Assembly (NCBI GenBank): GCA_965112735.1
Contig: OZ218950.1
Location: 6,014,001 to 6,078,000 of the forward strand
Source of the DNA: Phaeosaccion multiseriatum
Lineage: Eukaryota; Ochrophyta, other classes
DNA length: 64,000 nt
Direction: 5' to 3'
Shown here: piece by piece, positions 44,765 to 54,600 of the stretch
How positions within the stretch are numbered: the first letter of the stretch is position 1
Layout: the number at the start of each line of letters is the position of its first letter
Notes under the pieces: model-generated
Database searches by the model: none
The model's input: only the letters and a program-made list of their open reading frames with translations
Told to the model about the DNA's origin: nothing
Position numbers and translations under genes: made by a program

Positions 44765-44884
44765 GGGGGGTCCGCCATCTGGCAGAGGCGCCGCCCGCTA
44801 AGAAAAAGCCAATACCCGTCCACACGCAGGTCGGGATCCGTCGAAGCCCCTGTCGCTGCAGCTAGCACCACCGCCGGTGCTGCC

Positions 44885-45060
44885 CGTGGTGGTGCCGTAG
44901 CTCCTGGTGGTGGTGCCGTATAGCTGCTGGTGGTGGTGCCGTAGCTCCTGGTGGTGCCGTAGCTCCTGGTGGTGGTGCCGTAGCTCCTGGTGGTGCTGCC
45001 GTAGCTCCTGGTGGTGCTGCCGTAGCTCCTGGTGGTGCTGCCGTAGCTCCTGGTGGTATA
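44885..45060. repeat. GCCGTAGCTCCTGGTGGTG tandem repeats within the transposon
   Basis: About eight units of 19-24 bases, differing mainly in how many GGT/GCT triplets follow the GTAGCTCCT core. Confidence 0.9.
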
Positions 45061-45556
45061 GGCGCCGGGGCTGCGCCTATAGGGCCGTCCTTACCCGGCT
45101 TCGGATTTGCCGCAGCAGCACGCGCCGCGGGGGTTCCCCCCCTTCCACCACCGTCTGTGTCGGCCCATTACTTCCCGTGAGGCGACTGCTTCCTGTTTGC
45201 CCATCAGTTCCGCTTCTACACGTCTTGGCGGGCATCTTGCTCTTTATTTCTCATCTTTTCCCTCCCCCTTTTCAAATTTGTCACTTTCCCCCCTTCGCCA
45301 TTTCGCACTTCGCACTTTTTGGGCTCCACTGGGCAGTTTTCGTCTGGAGCCATTTCGCACTTTTTGAAGCTCCTCGCGTACGCCCATCCCGTGGGTCTAG
45401 GCTATTTCGCACTTTTTTTTTTTTTTTTTGGTCTTTTTTTGTACGATAAGAACGGCCCTAAGGAGAGAAAAAAAAATGATCAAAAAATCGTAAGAGGTGT
45501 CTAAAAGTAACGTCTCACAAATCTCCCCAATTAATTTTCTTCTCCTTTCATGTATT

Positions 45557-46022
45557 ATGCCTTCTCGGTACGACATTGAACACATCACGACGATCGATGC
45601 TCCCATCGCTGATGTGTGGGCGGCACTTGATTGCCCTCGAAGACTGGAAGGCCTGGAACAAGTGGACTATTCTGGAAGGGGAGGCCAAGTCGGGGGCCCA
45701 CGGCCAGCTCCATGCATCGTTCGAAGGCAACGATGTGTGGAAGACATACGACTTCATTTTTACAAACGTGAGCGCGGAGGAGCACATGCTCGCCTGGGCC
45801 GGAAGTGTAGGGCCGGCGGGGCTCTTGTTCAAAGGGAGGCACCATATGAAGCTGGTGGAGCTTTCGAAAGAGACAACCTCTTTGGAGCATATCGAGCACT
45901 TCGGGGGGCTGCTGACTTTGCTTGGCGTGGGGATTCCCTTCAAGACGCTGACTCGAAACTACAAGCTCATGAACGAGGCACTGAAAGAACATGTTGAGTC
46001 GAAGCGACACGGGAACGAATGA
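45557..46022 (+). pseudogene. SRPBCC / polyketide-cyclase-like protein broken by one frameshift
   Basis: From ATG 45557 the frame reads SRYDIEHITTIDAPIADVWA, the usual start of the SRPBCC/START-like fold (I-x-A-P-x-x-V-W). After residue 25 the family's next element, EDWKAWNKWT, is in another frame and continues openly to TGA 46020-46022. A single extra base around GATT (45629-45632) explains the change. No intron signals fit. The full span would be about 154 residues, normal for the family, which binds hydrophobic ligands in a helix-grip fold. It may be a pseudogene or a sequence error; the intact coding on both sides favours a recent break or an error. The transposon ends about 100 bases upstream. 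Confidence 0.7.
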
Positions 46023-46747
46023 AGATTGGAGATTGGCAAGAGTTTCAAGGGAAGTAGTATTGGAAATGGCTTGTAAAGAAGATAGCACACGACAGTGAAT
46101 AGGCAAATGTAAATATAGTCGGTTTCTCGGTTGATAGTCTTTGAGATAAGAGTTTAAGCTCACATGGATAAGTAAAGTATAAATGCATATTTTTCTGAGA
46201 ACTCCACGCTTCCCTTCATGCCTTCATTCGTTTGTAGTTCGTGTGTCGAAGCCGCTTACGGAGCTCGACAGCTGCAGGCTTGCCAGTGCACTCGGCCATC
46301 AGCATGAGCATGAGGCCCCCCCGGGGTGTATACTCGAAACAACCATCGACGAGAACGATGAGACACGAACAGACCACCGAGCGAGTTTCTGAAACAGAAT
46401 CTGAAACTCAGACACAGAGCATCTCATAGAGAGAAGAGCGGTAATCTAGTTACGTAGCCTTAATCTAGTTCCGTAGCCTTAATGTGTTACTGAAGCGTCC
46501 GACTTGGTTGGGAACCTCGCTCCCTCCATCCCTCCCTCCCTCCCTCCCTCCCTCCTGCCGGAGGTAGATCTCTCCCCCAGCTCTCTGCCATCCGTCGGCC
46601 GCCGCGATACACCATTCCACCACCTCTGAGTCTCTTAGCGAAATGCCATTCCAACTCTCCTGGTTCCTCCCTCCCTCCCTCCCTCCCTCCTTCCCGCCTC
46701 TGCCGCCCCATCAAACACTTACAACTGTACTGTACGAAAAAAGCACA
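46023..46747. other. Intergenic region between convergent 3' ends
   Basis: No gene seen. It contains AT-rich 3' flanking DNA (46060-46190), a 21-base direct duplication TAATCTAGTT(A/C)CGTAGCCT (46442-46482) related to the AGTTACGTAA motif seen elsewhere, and CCCT arrays at 46520-46555 and 46667-46692. Confidence 0.5.
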
Positions 46748-47299
46748 CTATAGGTCGGCGTGGTCTGCTGCTGCTGCTGCCTCGTCGTCGTCCAGCTGCT
46801 TTCTATACTTTTCGAGAAGCTCCATGGTAATCCCCTCGTACTTGAGCGCCTTCTCATTGGTGCACTCCAGCACCAGCGGGGGCGCCTGTGTTCGTATCGT
46901 CACACAGTTACACAATACAGCACGGTCGAGTCAGTCGAAGGGGGGTGGGCAACGGAGGTACGAGGCTGGTACATCGGGTAGGGTGGGTCATTGGGCAGAT
47001 GCGTTAAATCACATGCGCACACAACGATTCCTTCTCTCCCTCCCTCCCTCCCTCCCTCCCTTCCAAGTTCAACGCAAACACACGCACCTTCCCATCTCGC
47101 TCAGCCTGCAGCCACCTCATTGTGCAAAGGCACCAGCGGTCTCCCTATAGAGAACAAAGCCCAGTGGGGGGGGCAGGGTGAGACGCATGCGGGCACTGGA
47201 GGGCTTCTCTCTCTCTCCCTGTCTCCACCTCCGCCCTCTCTCTCTCTCTGTGTGTGTGTGTATGTGTGTGTATCTCTCTCTGGTTTTTTACGCTGTCTC

Positions 47300-47370
<71 letters not shown>

Positions 47371-48121
47371 GCATATGAAAGGGCAAAGGACAACAATCTA
47401 TGATCCACTCCTGAAGGTTCAAACGCGGTCGCCCACAGACGGACTGCAGACATGACGCTCCGCCCCAATCCGTTCATCTTGACGTTTCTTACTCACCGGT
47501 TTGAGCCCCGCGAAGCCTGGCCTGGGCGTGGACAAGTCATTCCCCTGCGCTGCGGTATACTGTAGGAAGTCTTCGGTCACCTGTGAAGAAGGCGTCGGGT
47601 CGCGCACAGAGACACACGGGCGGGTGGAAGGGGATCGGAAGGGGGCTCGTGGGTGGGTGCAACCGGAGTAGTTTTCTCGACTCAAAGTGGGGCACCCCTC
47701 ACCTCTGCACACACGCAATGCGACCCTACATCGCCTGCGCCGGTCTTGCAAAAGCCATCGCGGTAAAAACCCGTCGTTGGGCCGCCTCGGGAGGAACAGG
47801 GCAGGAGTTTTTCTGCTCAGAGAAAGGCAGAAAAGGGGGGCGGGAGGGGGGTTGGAGTACTCGGGAAATAAACAGCGTGTTTGAGCAAGCAAAGTGTTGA
47901 GTGGTATGGATAGAGAGAGATGGTGATCAAGCACACGGACCTCCCAAAACGTTCTTCTGCGTAGAGCTGGTTGTAGACATGGCGAGGGTGGAGGCGAATC
48001 CGGAGCAGCGAGGGAGTGCAAGTAAGCCACACACGCAGGCACCGAGCAATCCGCTTCTCCTGGTGCGTCTGCTGCTGCTTTCGGCCCTCGATATCAACCT
48101 GAAGGCAGAGTATAACCCCAT
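46748..48121 (-). CDS. DUF2237-family protein
   Basis: Five small exons recovered by splice signals and family motifs: 47941-48121, 47703-47785, 47497-47580, 47088-47144, 46748-46885; phases agree, 180 residues. The family pattern is clear: QKNVLG, then TGFYRDGFCKTGAGDVGSHC, VTEDFLQYTAAQGNDLSTPR, PGFAGLKP, GDRWCLCTMRWLQA, APPLVLECTNEKALKY. DUF2237 proteins are conserved from bacteria to eukaryotes and have no settled function; conserved Cys suggest metal or redox chemistry, which is inference. Between VLG and TGFYRDG the protein is shorter than usual (the PLxPCSxxP segment is missing), so exon 1 may end elsewhere or a microexon was missed. The first 46 residues are Arg/Ser-rich and could be an organelle transit peptide; a second Met occurs at MSTTSSTQKN. 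Confidence 0.85.
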
Positions 48122-48141
48122 GAAGCGAAAGGAATAGGAGA

Positions 48142-48208
48142 GGAGTATATTACACCCTTAAGTGCCATCAAAGGAATAAAGGAGTATATTACACCCTTAA
48201 GTGCCATC
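48142..48208. repeat. 28-base direct duplication, 39-base period
   Basis: GGAGTATATTACACCCTTAA plus GTGCCATC occurs at 48142-48169 and 48181-48208, each preceded by GGAATA. Related AAAGGAATAGGAGATC units occur twice more at 48507-48544. Confidence 0.9.
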
Positions 48209-48215
48209 TATGGTT

Positions 48216-48235
48216 GTCTAAAAGTAATGTCTCAC
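48216..48235. repeat. GTCTAAAAGTAATGTCTCAC, also at 45499-45518
   Basis: A 20-base direct repeat with one difference (AAC for AAT) 2.7 kb apart. The AAAAGTAATGTCTCA core resembles terminal sequences of Tc1/mariner-type elements; this is suggestive only. Confidence 0.5.
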
Positions 48236-48894
48236 CGCCCCGGGGAACTTAGCCCTCGAGGTCGTGTCCCTCTGACTCATCAGTTCTTCCCATTGGAACA
48301 AAGTTGATACCAGCCAGGATCCTGTGGCGAACCGATCGTTCGTGTCGGGCCCGCTGGAGCGCTACGGCTAATCGTCGCCGAATGACGCAAACAGCCCTCG
48401 CATAAGCCCTCGTGTCAAGATGTTCGTGCCCCCCAGCCATGTGGGTGGCGAGTGTTTTGATAAACATCTGTGCTGACGGGCCAAATGCACCTTGCTGTTC
48501 TATGGCAAAGGAATAGGAGATCTATGTCAAAGGAATAGGAGATCCGTGCGGAGGATTCGCTGGATTCGAATTGACTCAGGAAGGCGTCGCCAGCAACACT
48601 AACGCGCTCCTTATCCCTTATCCGCTCCCGCCTCTCTCTCCCTCCTTCTTTCTGATAAGACATGCTCCTTGTCATCGAAGGAAGAGGGAAAGAGTAGCAG
48701 TAGCAGCAGCCGCAAGAAAGGCACTTGAGGATTTTACATCAAGGCAGGCGAAGCAGATATTTCCGCCCGCTCTCTCTCCACCCCATTGGCGTCTCCACGT
48801 CGTAGGGAGCAGCAACAGCTGCGGCTGTGCAGGAAGAGGAGGAAGAGGGAAATAGAGGCCACGAGGGGGAGTTAGGCGCTCGGGAGATAGAAAT
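48236..48894. promoter_or_regulatory. Region upstream of the VTC1-like gene
   Basis: No gene supported. Contains the AAAGGAATAGGAGATC duplicate (48507-48544) and a GAAGAGGAGGAAGAGG purine stretch shortly before the start codon at 48895. Confidence 0.4.
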
Positions 48895-50430
48895 ATGGCT
48901 TCCGGGGAGCGTAAGCCTTTGCTTTCAGGGACGGCAGGAACGGCAGGCGGCAGCGTCAATAGTAGTGGCAGTTCCAAACAAGAGGGGGACAAGAGCCCCT
49001 TCTACTTCCTCAACAGGCCAAAGAGGGGCGGGTCTGTGGACCTAAGTGATGGATCGGGTGCCATCAATCGGGAAGGAGAGCGGGTAGAGCTGGCCAACCC
49101 TCTCACCCCGAAGAAGACCATCATGAACAAGCCACGGAAGGTGCAGACAGGCGACGCCCCGGCCGCGCTGTATAAAGCAGCTCAAGAAGGGGTTGGATGA
49201 CTCGAGTGGAGGGAAGGGGGGTACGGGCGGGGAAGGGAGGCCAGATGGCTGATGGCAGCGAAGAAAGATGGCAGTGGTTTGCGGTCTCCCTTCTCTCCCT
49301 CTCTTGCCCTCCTCTCTTCAATCTCTACCGCTGTCTTCTCTCCCTACCCCTCTTAACATCTAGCACACGCATTCCTGCCCTCCCCTCCTCTCTCCCTTCT
49401 CTCCCTACCCCCCTCTATACACCTAACACACGCACCCCCTCCCCCCCCCCCATCCCTCCCTACCCCGAACACCGCAACACACACACACCACCTACCCCAC
49501 AGGTGCCCGTCAAGGTGGAGCCGAAGGTGTTCTTCGCCAACGAGAGGACATTCATCGCGTGGATGCACATGGGGGTCACGCTGGCCACCATCTCCATCGC
49601 CATACTTGCCTTCGCCGAGCACAACGAGTGGAGCCAGGTCAGTCAGTGAGTAGGAGTAGGTAGTGAGCAGTCAGGGAGTGGGAGTAGGCAGTAGGCGGTC
49701 AGCCTGCAGGTACTTTCTGCTCACCAAGGGGAGAGAGAGACAGACAAGAGAGACAGAGAGGGGAGGGGGGGGCTGCTGGGCATTCGCCGAAGAGATTCTC
49801 GCTCCCTCGCTGCCCCCCTCCCTTATATTCTTGTCTCAGGCCTGATGTGTGGCATTCGTCCCCCTCACCAACTCTGCTTGTTTCCTTTCCCGTTTGTGAA
49901 TGATGTGGACCACCTGCAGGTGTACGGTATGACAATGATGCCGGTGTCCATCGGCTTTATTCTCTACGCCTTGTATCAGTACATGAAGAGGTGAGAAGGG
50001 AGGACGCAGGGAGGTGGCGGTGGACTGAGGGGGGGGGGGAGAGAGAAGCAGGAGGGGAGGAGGAGGAGGAGGAGGAGGGGGTGGGGAGAAGGGGGAGGGC
50101 TCCTGTGGTGGACAAGGGGGTAATGCTTTCCCGTGGCCTTTGCACACGATTGCTCGAGTCACATCACACTTGCCTTCCGCCCTCTCCTTCTGCTTCCGAG
50201 CTACTGAGTGTCTCTCTTTTTTCGATCTCAACAAAGCCTCACTTCTCTCCCTATCCATCAACCCATCCATCCATCCATCCATCCATCCATCCATTAGGGC
50301 CTCCATGATCCGGCGGCGCTCCCCCGGCCCCTATGATGACGTCATGGGCCCCATCGTGCTGGCGACGATGCTCTCCGTTGCCATAGTGCTCAACTTCGCC
50401 GTCAAAATGTATGCCCTCTACGGCACGTGA
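48895..50430 (+). CDS. VTC1-like / DUF202-domain vacuolar membrane protein
   Basis: Four exons: 48895-49191, 49503-49637, 49920-49990, 50298-50430; 211 residues. The first donor is weak (GGG|GTTGGA); an alternative at AAG|GTGCAG (exon end 49140) also keeps frame. The N-terminal 95 residues are polar and probably cytosolic. Exon 2 holds the family signature VEPKVFFANERTFIAWMHMG. Three membrane segments follow: GVTLATISIAILAF, MPVSIGFILYALYQY and IVLATMLSVAIVLNFAV, with a basic RASMIRRRSPGPY loop. In yeast, Vtc1 is the small membrane subunit of the complex that makes polyphosphate and passes it into the vacuole. The same complex is known in other protists. Assignment to VTC1 rather than another DUF202 protein is likely, not certain. 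Confidence 0.85.
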
Positions 50431-51609
50431 GGAGAGAACACACACTGACTTATGGGAATCAATCGAAGAATTAGAAGTACGTATAATTGGTAATTGTGAA
50501 TGTGAGGAGAGGTGAAGGAGGAAGGGAAGGAGAAAGGATGGGAGTGATGTACGCTGTCTACGGCTGCTGGCTCCAGGCTCAAGGCTCAAGAGGAGGGAGG
50601 GGAGCAAGGTGGAGCAAGGAGCAAGGTGGTTGCTTGTTTAGGGCAAGGCCTTGTCTGCTTTGTGTGGAGCGGACGAGATGGAGTGATCCCAGCCATCCAC
50701 ACGATGCGCCTCCAAGTAGGGAGAGCGACACCGGTGGGCTGAGAGGGAGAGGACTGTGAGGAAGGGCAGAGAGAGGACTAAGAGGGAGAGAGAGTGTGCA
50801 TATGTGCGTGAGAGAGAAAGAGAGAGAGTGAGATAGAGAGAGAGCTGAGAAAGAGGGAGGACAGGAGAGAGAGAGGGAGAGAGAGAGAGAGGGTGCGATG
50901 TGCTGCGGGCATGCTGGGGGGGACTCTGGCAGTAAAGCTTGGCACCCAAAGCTTGGCACCCAAAGCTTGCAACGATGGCACCGTAACACACTCACGAGGA
51001 GGAGACCACGACGAAGGGTTGGGGCTAGAGAAGGATGAGGGAAAGAAAGCTATATTACTACATTATGGAATCAACGTAAGACTTACGTATGAGGGGCGGG
51101 GTGTAGTTGTGTTTTGCGGCCCTCGTCCGTCGTGCCGCACAGGCACGCGTTGGGTAGGCAGGCAAGTAGGTAGGTAGGTACGTACGTACGTAGGTAGGTA
51201 CGTACGTAGGTACGTAGGTAGGTACGTAGGGCTCAGGTAGCTATTCGTTCGTAATATTACTTCGCATTGCAGCTGCGTAAGTCATACGTACGCTCAATGA
51301 TATGACGTACTAATTACTGAATAGAACTCTCACTCCATCCATGACACACGTGTCACAGCTGGATGCGCTGTCTGAGGCTGTTGGTCGTCCGGTGGCCGCA
51401 AAATATGCATTGGGGCATTTGCCCTGCCCTCCTCCCTCCGTCCCTCCCACCTCTCTCTCTTGTCCATTGATTGCAGCGTGAGGAAGGGGAAAGGTGCACA
51501 CAAGGGGAAAGCTATCACACCGCTTTCTCTCTCTCTCTCTCTCTCGCCTCTCGTCTCTCCACCACTCTCTCTCTCTTTGTGTATATCTCTCCCTCTTCTC
51601 TCTCCTCTC
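50431..51609. other. Intergenic region between convergent 3' ends
   Basis: No gene is supported. It contains a GA-rich stretch (50760-50895), three AAGCTTGGCACCC-like units (50936-50968), a GTAGGTACGTAC array (51160-51232) and CT tracts up to the symplekin stop codon. Confidence 0.55.
51160..51235. repeat. GTAG/GTAC tetranucleotide array
   Basis: Interspersed GTAG and GTAC units, a low-order repeat of about 18 tetramers. Confidence 0.9.
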
Positions 51610-54600
51610 TCAGCCGGCCTCAACGAGCCCGAGCACATCTCTCACACCCTGCTCCACCTTGATGAGCGTTTGAGCGTATCTGTCGGCGTTGGTGTTCGTG
51701 TTGGTGGTACAGCGCGAATGTACAGACAGGAGATGAGTGTTTGACGAGAGTGAGAAACGGAGGGACAGAAAGAGGCGGAGGGAAAGACACAAAGAGTGGA
51801 GGAGCGAGAGAGAGATGGAGGGAGAGAGAGGAAAAGAGAGGCAGAGAGAGGGGGAGAGAGAGGAAAGAGAGAGTCAGTAGGGGCAAGCCAGGATGGCCAG
51901 CCGCTGTACTACCAACTGCTGTACTGCTGCACTCACTTGACGAGCGGCACTCGAAGGTCCTTGTGCTTCTTGAGCAGGTCTTTGAGCACGGCGGCGGGTA
52001 GCTGCAGCAGTTGGTGACACGGTCGAGGAAGCAAGAACAAGATGGCGGGAGAGGAGCGGAGTAGCCAGATGAGCCCCAGAGCGTCCACCAAGATCAGAGC
52101 AGGCAGGCAGACAGGCAGGCAGGCAGGCAGATAGGCAGGCAGGCAGATAGGCAGGCAAGCAGGCAGGCAGGCAGTCAGAAAGCGCCACATACAGTGCAAA
52201 CCAGCAGTGAGGCACAAAATCACTCTCGTGCGTAAACACACTCATACGCACATACACACACGCACACACACATACACGCACACGTACATACACGCACACA
52301 CGTGCACACACGCACCTGCACCAACGCGATACAGCTTGTCTGCCCGCTCTCTGTGGCCATCATTTTGGCACACACGGCAAAGCCCCCCCACAGAGTGTTG
52401 TTCTCCCACGCCTTTGGAGGAGGGAGGGGAGGAGGGGGGCAGGGGACGAGGGAACGAGAGAGAGAGAGTGGAGGTGTGAGTGTGTGTGTGTATGTGTGCG
52501 TGTTTGGTGCGTCCGTGAGACAAAGCGAGGAGCCGGGGGAAAACATCCGCGAAACGCGCCAGTGAAATATGTCTCGCAGGGCAGGGCATCATCGCATTCA
52601 ACACAAAGAAAGCGAGGGCCGCAGCTCTCCCTCCCCACCCCCCACCCCCGTCTTCCCCCCCATGACACCCACCCACCCACTCACCCACTCACCCACCCAC
52701 CCACCCACCCACCCACTCAGGAACCCACTAACTAACTCACTCACTCACTCACTCACTCACTCACTCACCCACCCACCCACTCACTCACTCACTCACTCAC
52801 TCACTCACCCACCGGCATCATCGCATTCAACACAAAGAAAGCGAGGGCCGCAGCTCTCCCTCCCCACCCCCCACCCCCGTCTTCCCCCCCATGACACCCA
52901 CCCACCCACCCACCAACTCACCCACCCACCCACTCACCCACCCACCCACCCACTCACTCACCCACTCACCCACTCACCGACCCACTAACTCACTCACTCA
53001 CTCACTCACCCACCCACCCACCCACCCACCCACTCACTCACTCACTCACTCACTCACTCACCCACCCACTCACTCACTCACTCACTCACTCACTCACTCA
53101 CCCTGAGCTCCACCATTCGAGGAAGCACTTGCTTGGCCACGAAGGTCTTGAGCTGCGGGAACTTCTGCACCGCCACAATAACCGTCAGCATGAACACATC
53201 GGGGATGGGGGTAGGCTTCTTAGCGTCCGCTCCATTGGCACCCCCGCCCTTGCCCTGAGCTGCAGACATCATCGTCTCCAGAGCCTCTTTGATGGCCTGC
53301 GTGTGCGTGATGTGTGTATGTGTGTGTGTGTGTGATGTGTGTGTGAGTGTGTGTGCGTGTGTGTGTGTGTGTGTGAGTGTGTGTGCGTGCGTGTATGTGG
53401 TGGTGGTGGGGGGGGGAGGGGAGGACTTTTAAACAGACAGTGTCGGGCAAAAGAGCTGAGCAACAAACCCCTAGCCAAGCAAGGGCGGGACCGCAATGGA
53501 GGCCCACTTCGGGAGGCCCGATGGCAGCACATGCACGGACTGCCTGCCCATCCACCCCAACCAAGCAGACCAACAGAGCTGGCAAGCCTTTTCCCTACCC
53601 TGCCCTACCCTACCCCACACCACAGCAAACCACACCACACCACACCACACGCTACACCATATCACACCACACCACAGCAGTTGGTGATACACCCACGATA
53701 CTCACGTGGAAGTTGAAGAGCCCCTCGACACCCAAGCAGGCCTGGATGGCCCCCCCAACCTTCTTCACCGGGACCTTCTTTGCCCTGAGCACCGACGGCC
53801 GCTCGTTGAAGGTGTGCAGCATCACAAGGAGGGCAGAGAGGGTCATGGGGGCCTTGAAGGCTCCCGTAGGTCGGCGTGGGGAGGTCAAGCGGATGAAAGC
53901 CTTCTCTAGGATGCCTGCGAGTGTGTGTGGGGGAGTGAGGGGTGTCAGGACAGGGGGTGAGGGGGACGTGTCAGGACAGATTGTACACACGTCCACACGC
54001 ACTCGAGCACTCACGCCCACATGCCGACAGGCCCACACATGCACACACACACACACACACACACAATACACACAAGTGCACACCAACACACACACACACG
54101 TACACACGCACGTGCACGCCCACACTCACACCCACCCACGGCCAGTCATTGGCTTACCCTTCTCGCTGGTGGTGAGGAGCTGTGGCAAAATGTTATCCTG
54201 TAAATCCTCTTTTGAATAACCCGCCAGCACGGGTACCAAGTACCGCATGGCCAGATCAGGGGCGGGGGTGGCAGCAGATGGGGCACCCTTCTTGGCCTTC
54301 TTGGCCGGCGGGGGGGCAGTGGAGGGGACGGGGGTGGAAGTGGGTGGTGGTGCCATGGAGTCGAATAAGGCCTTGCGCTTTCCCTGCATGACCTGTTGGG
54401 TGTGGGTGTGTGCGGGATGGCAGTGGATGGGGGGGGGGGGGAGGAGGAGGGGGAGGAGGAGGGCGGGGGGAGGGGTCAGTCTTGGGGTACGCGTGTGTGT
54501 GTGTGACAGAGGGGGGGGGGGGAGGGAGAGAGAGAGGGGAGACATAGAGCGGGAGAGAGAAAATTCGCGCGAGAGAGAGGAGAGAGCGAATACGAATACG

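Larger units (their letters stand above)
43812..45458. mobile_element. 1.65-kb DNA transposon, PIF/Harbinger-like ends, TAA target duplication
   Basis: The left end GGGCCGTTCTTATCGT (43812) is the exact reverse complement of the right end ACGATAAGAACGGCCC (ending 45458). The inverted similarity continues inwards through an A-rich stretch to GTGCGAAAT (about 60 bases in all). Both ends are flanked by TAA (43809-43811 and 45459-45461), the 3-bp TWA duplication typical of PIF/Harbinger elements. Subterminal motifs GCGAAAT, GCACTTTTTGG and CGTTCCTATCG recur inside both ends. No transposase is recognisable, so it is probably a non-autonomous derivative. It carries two internal repeat blocks and one hypothetical frame. 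Confidence 0.8.

Noticed and set aside
52660-53101. Protein of Thr/His/Pro repeats
   Set aside because: Translation of CACCCACTCA arrays in a symplekin intron.
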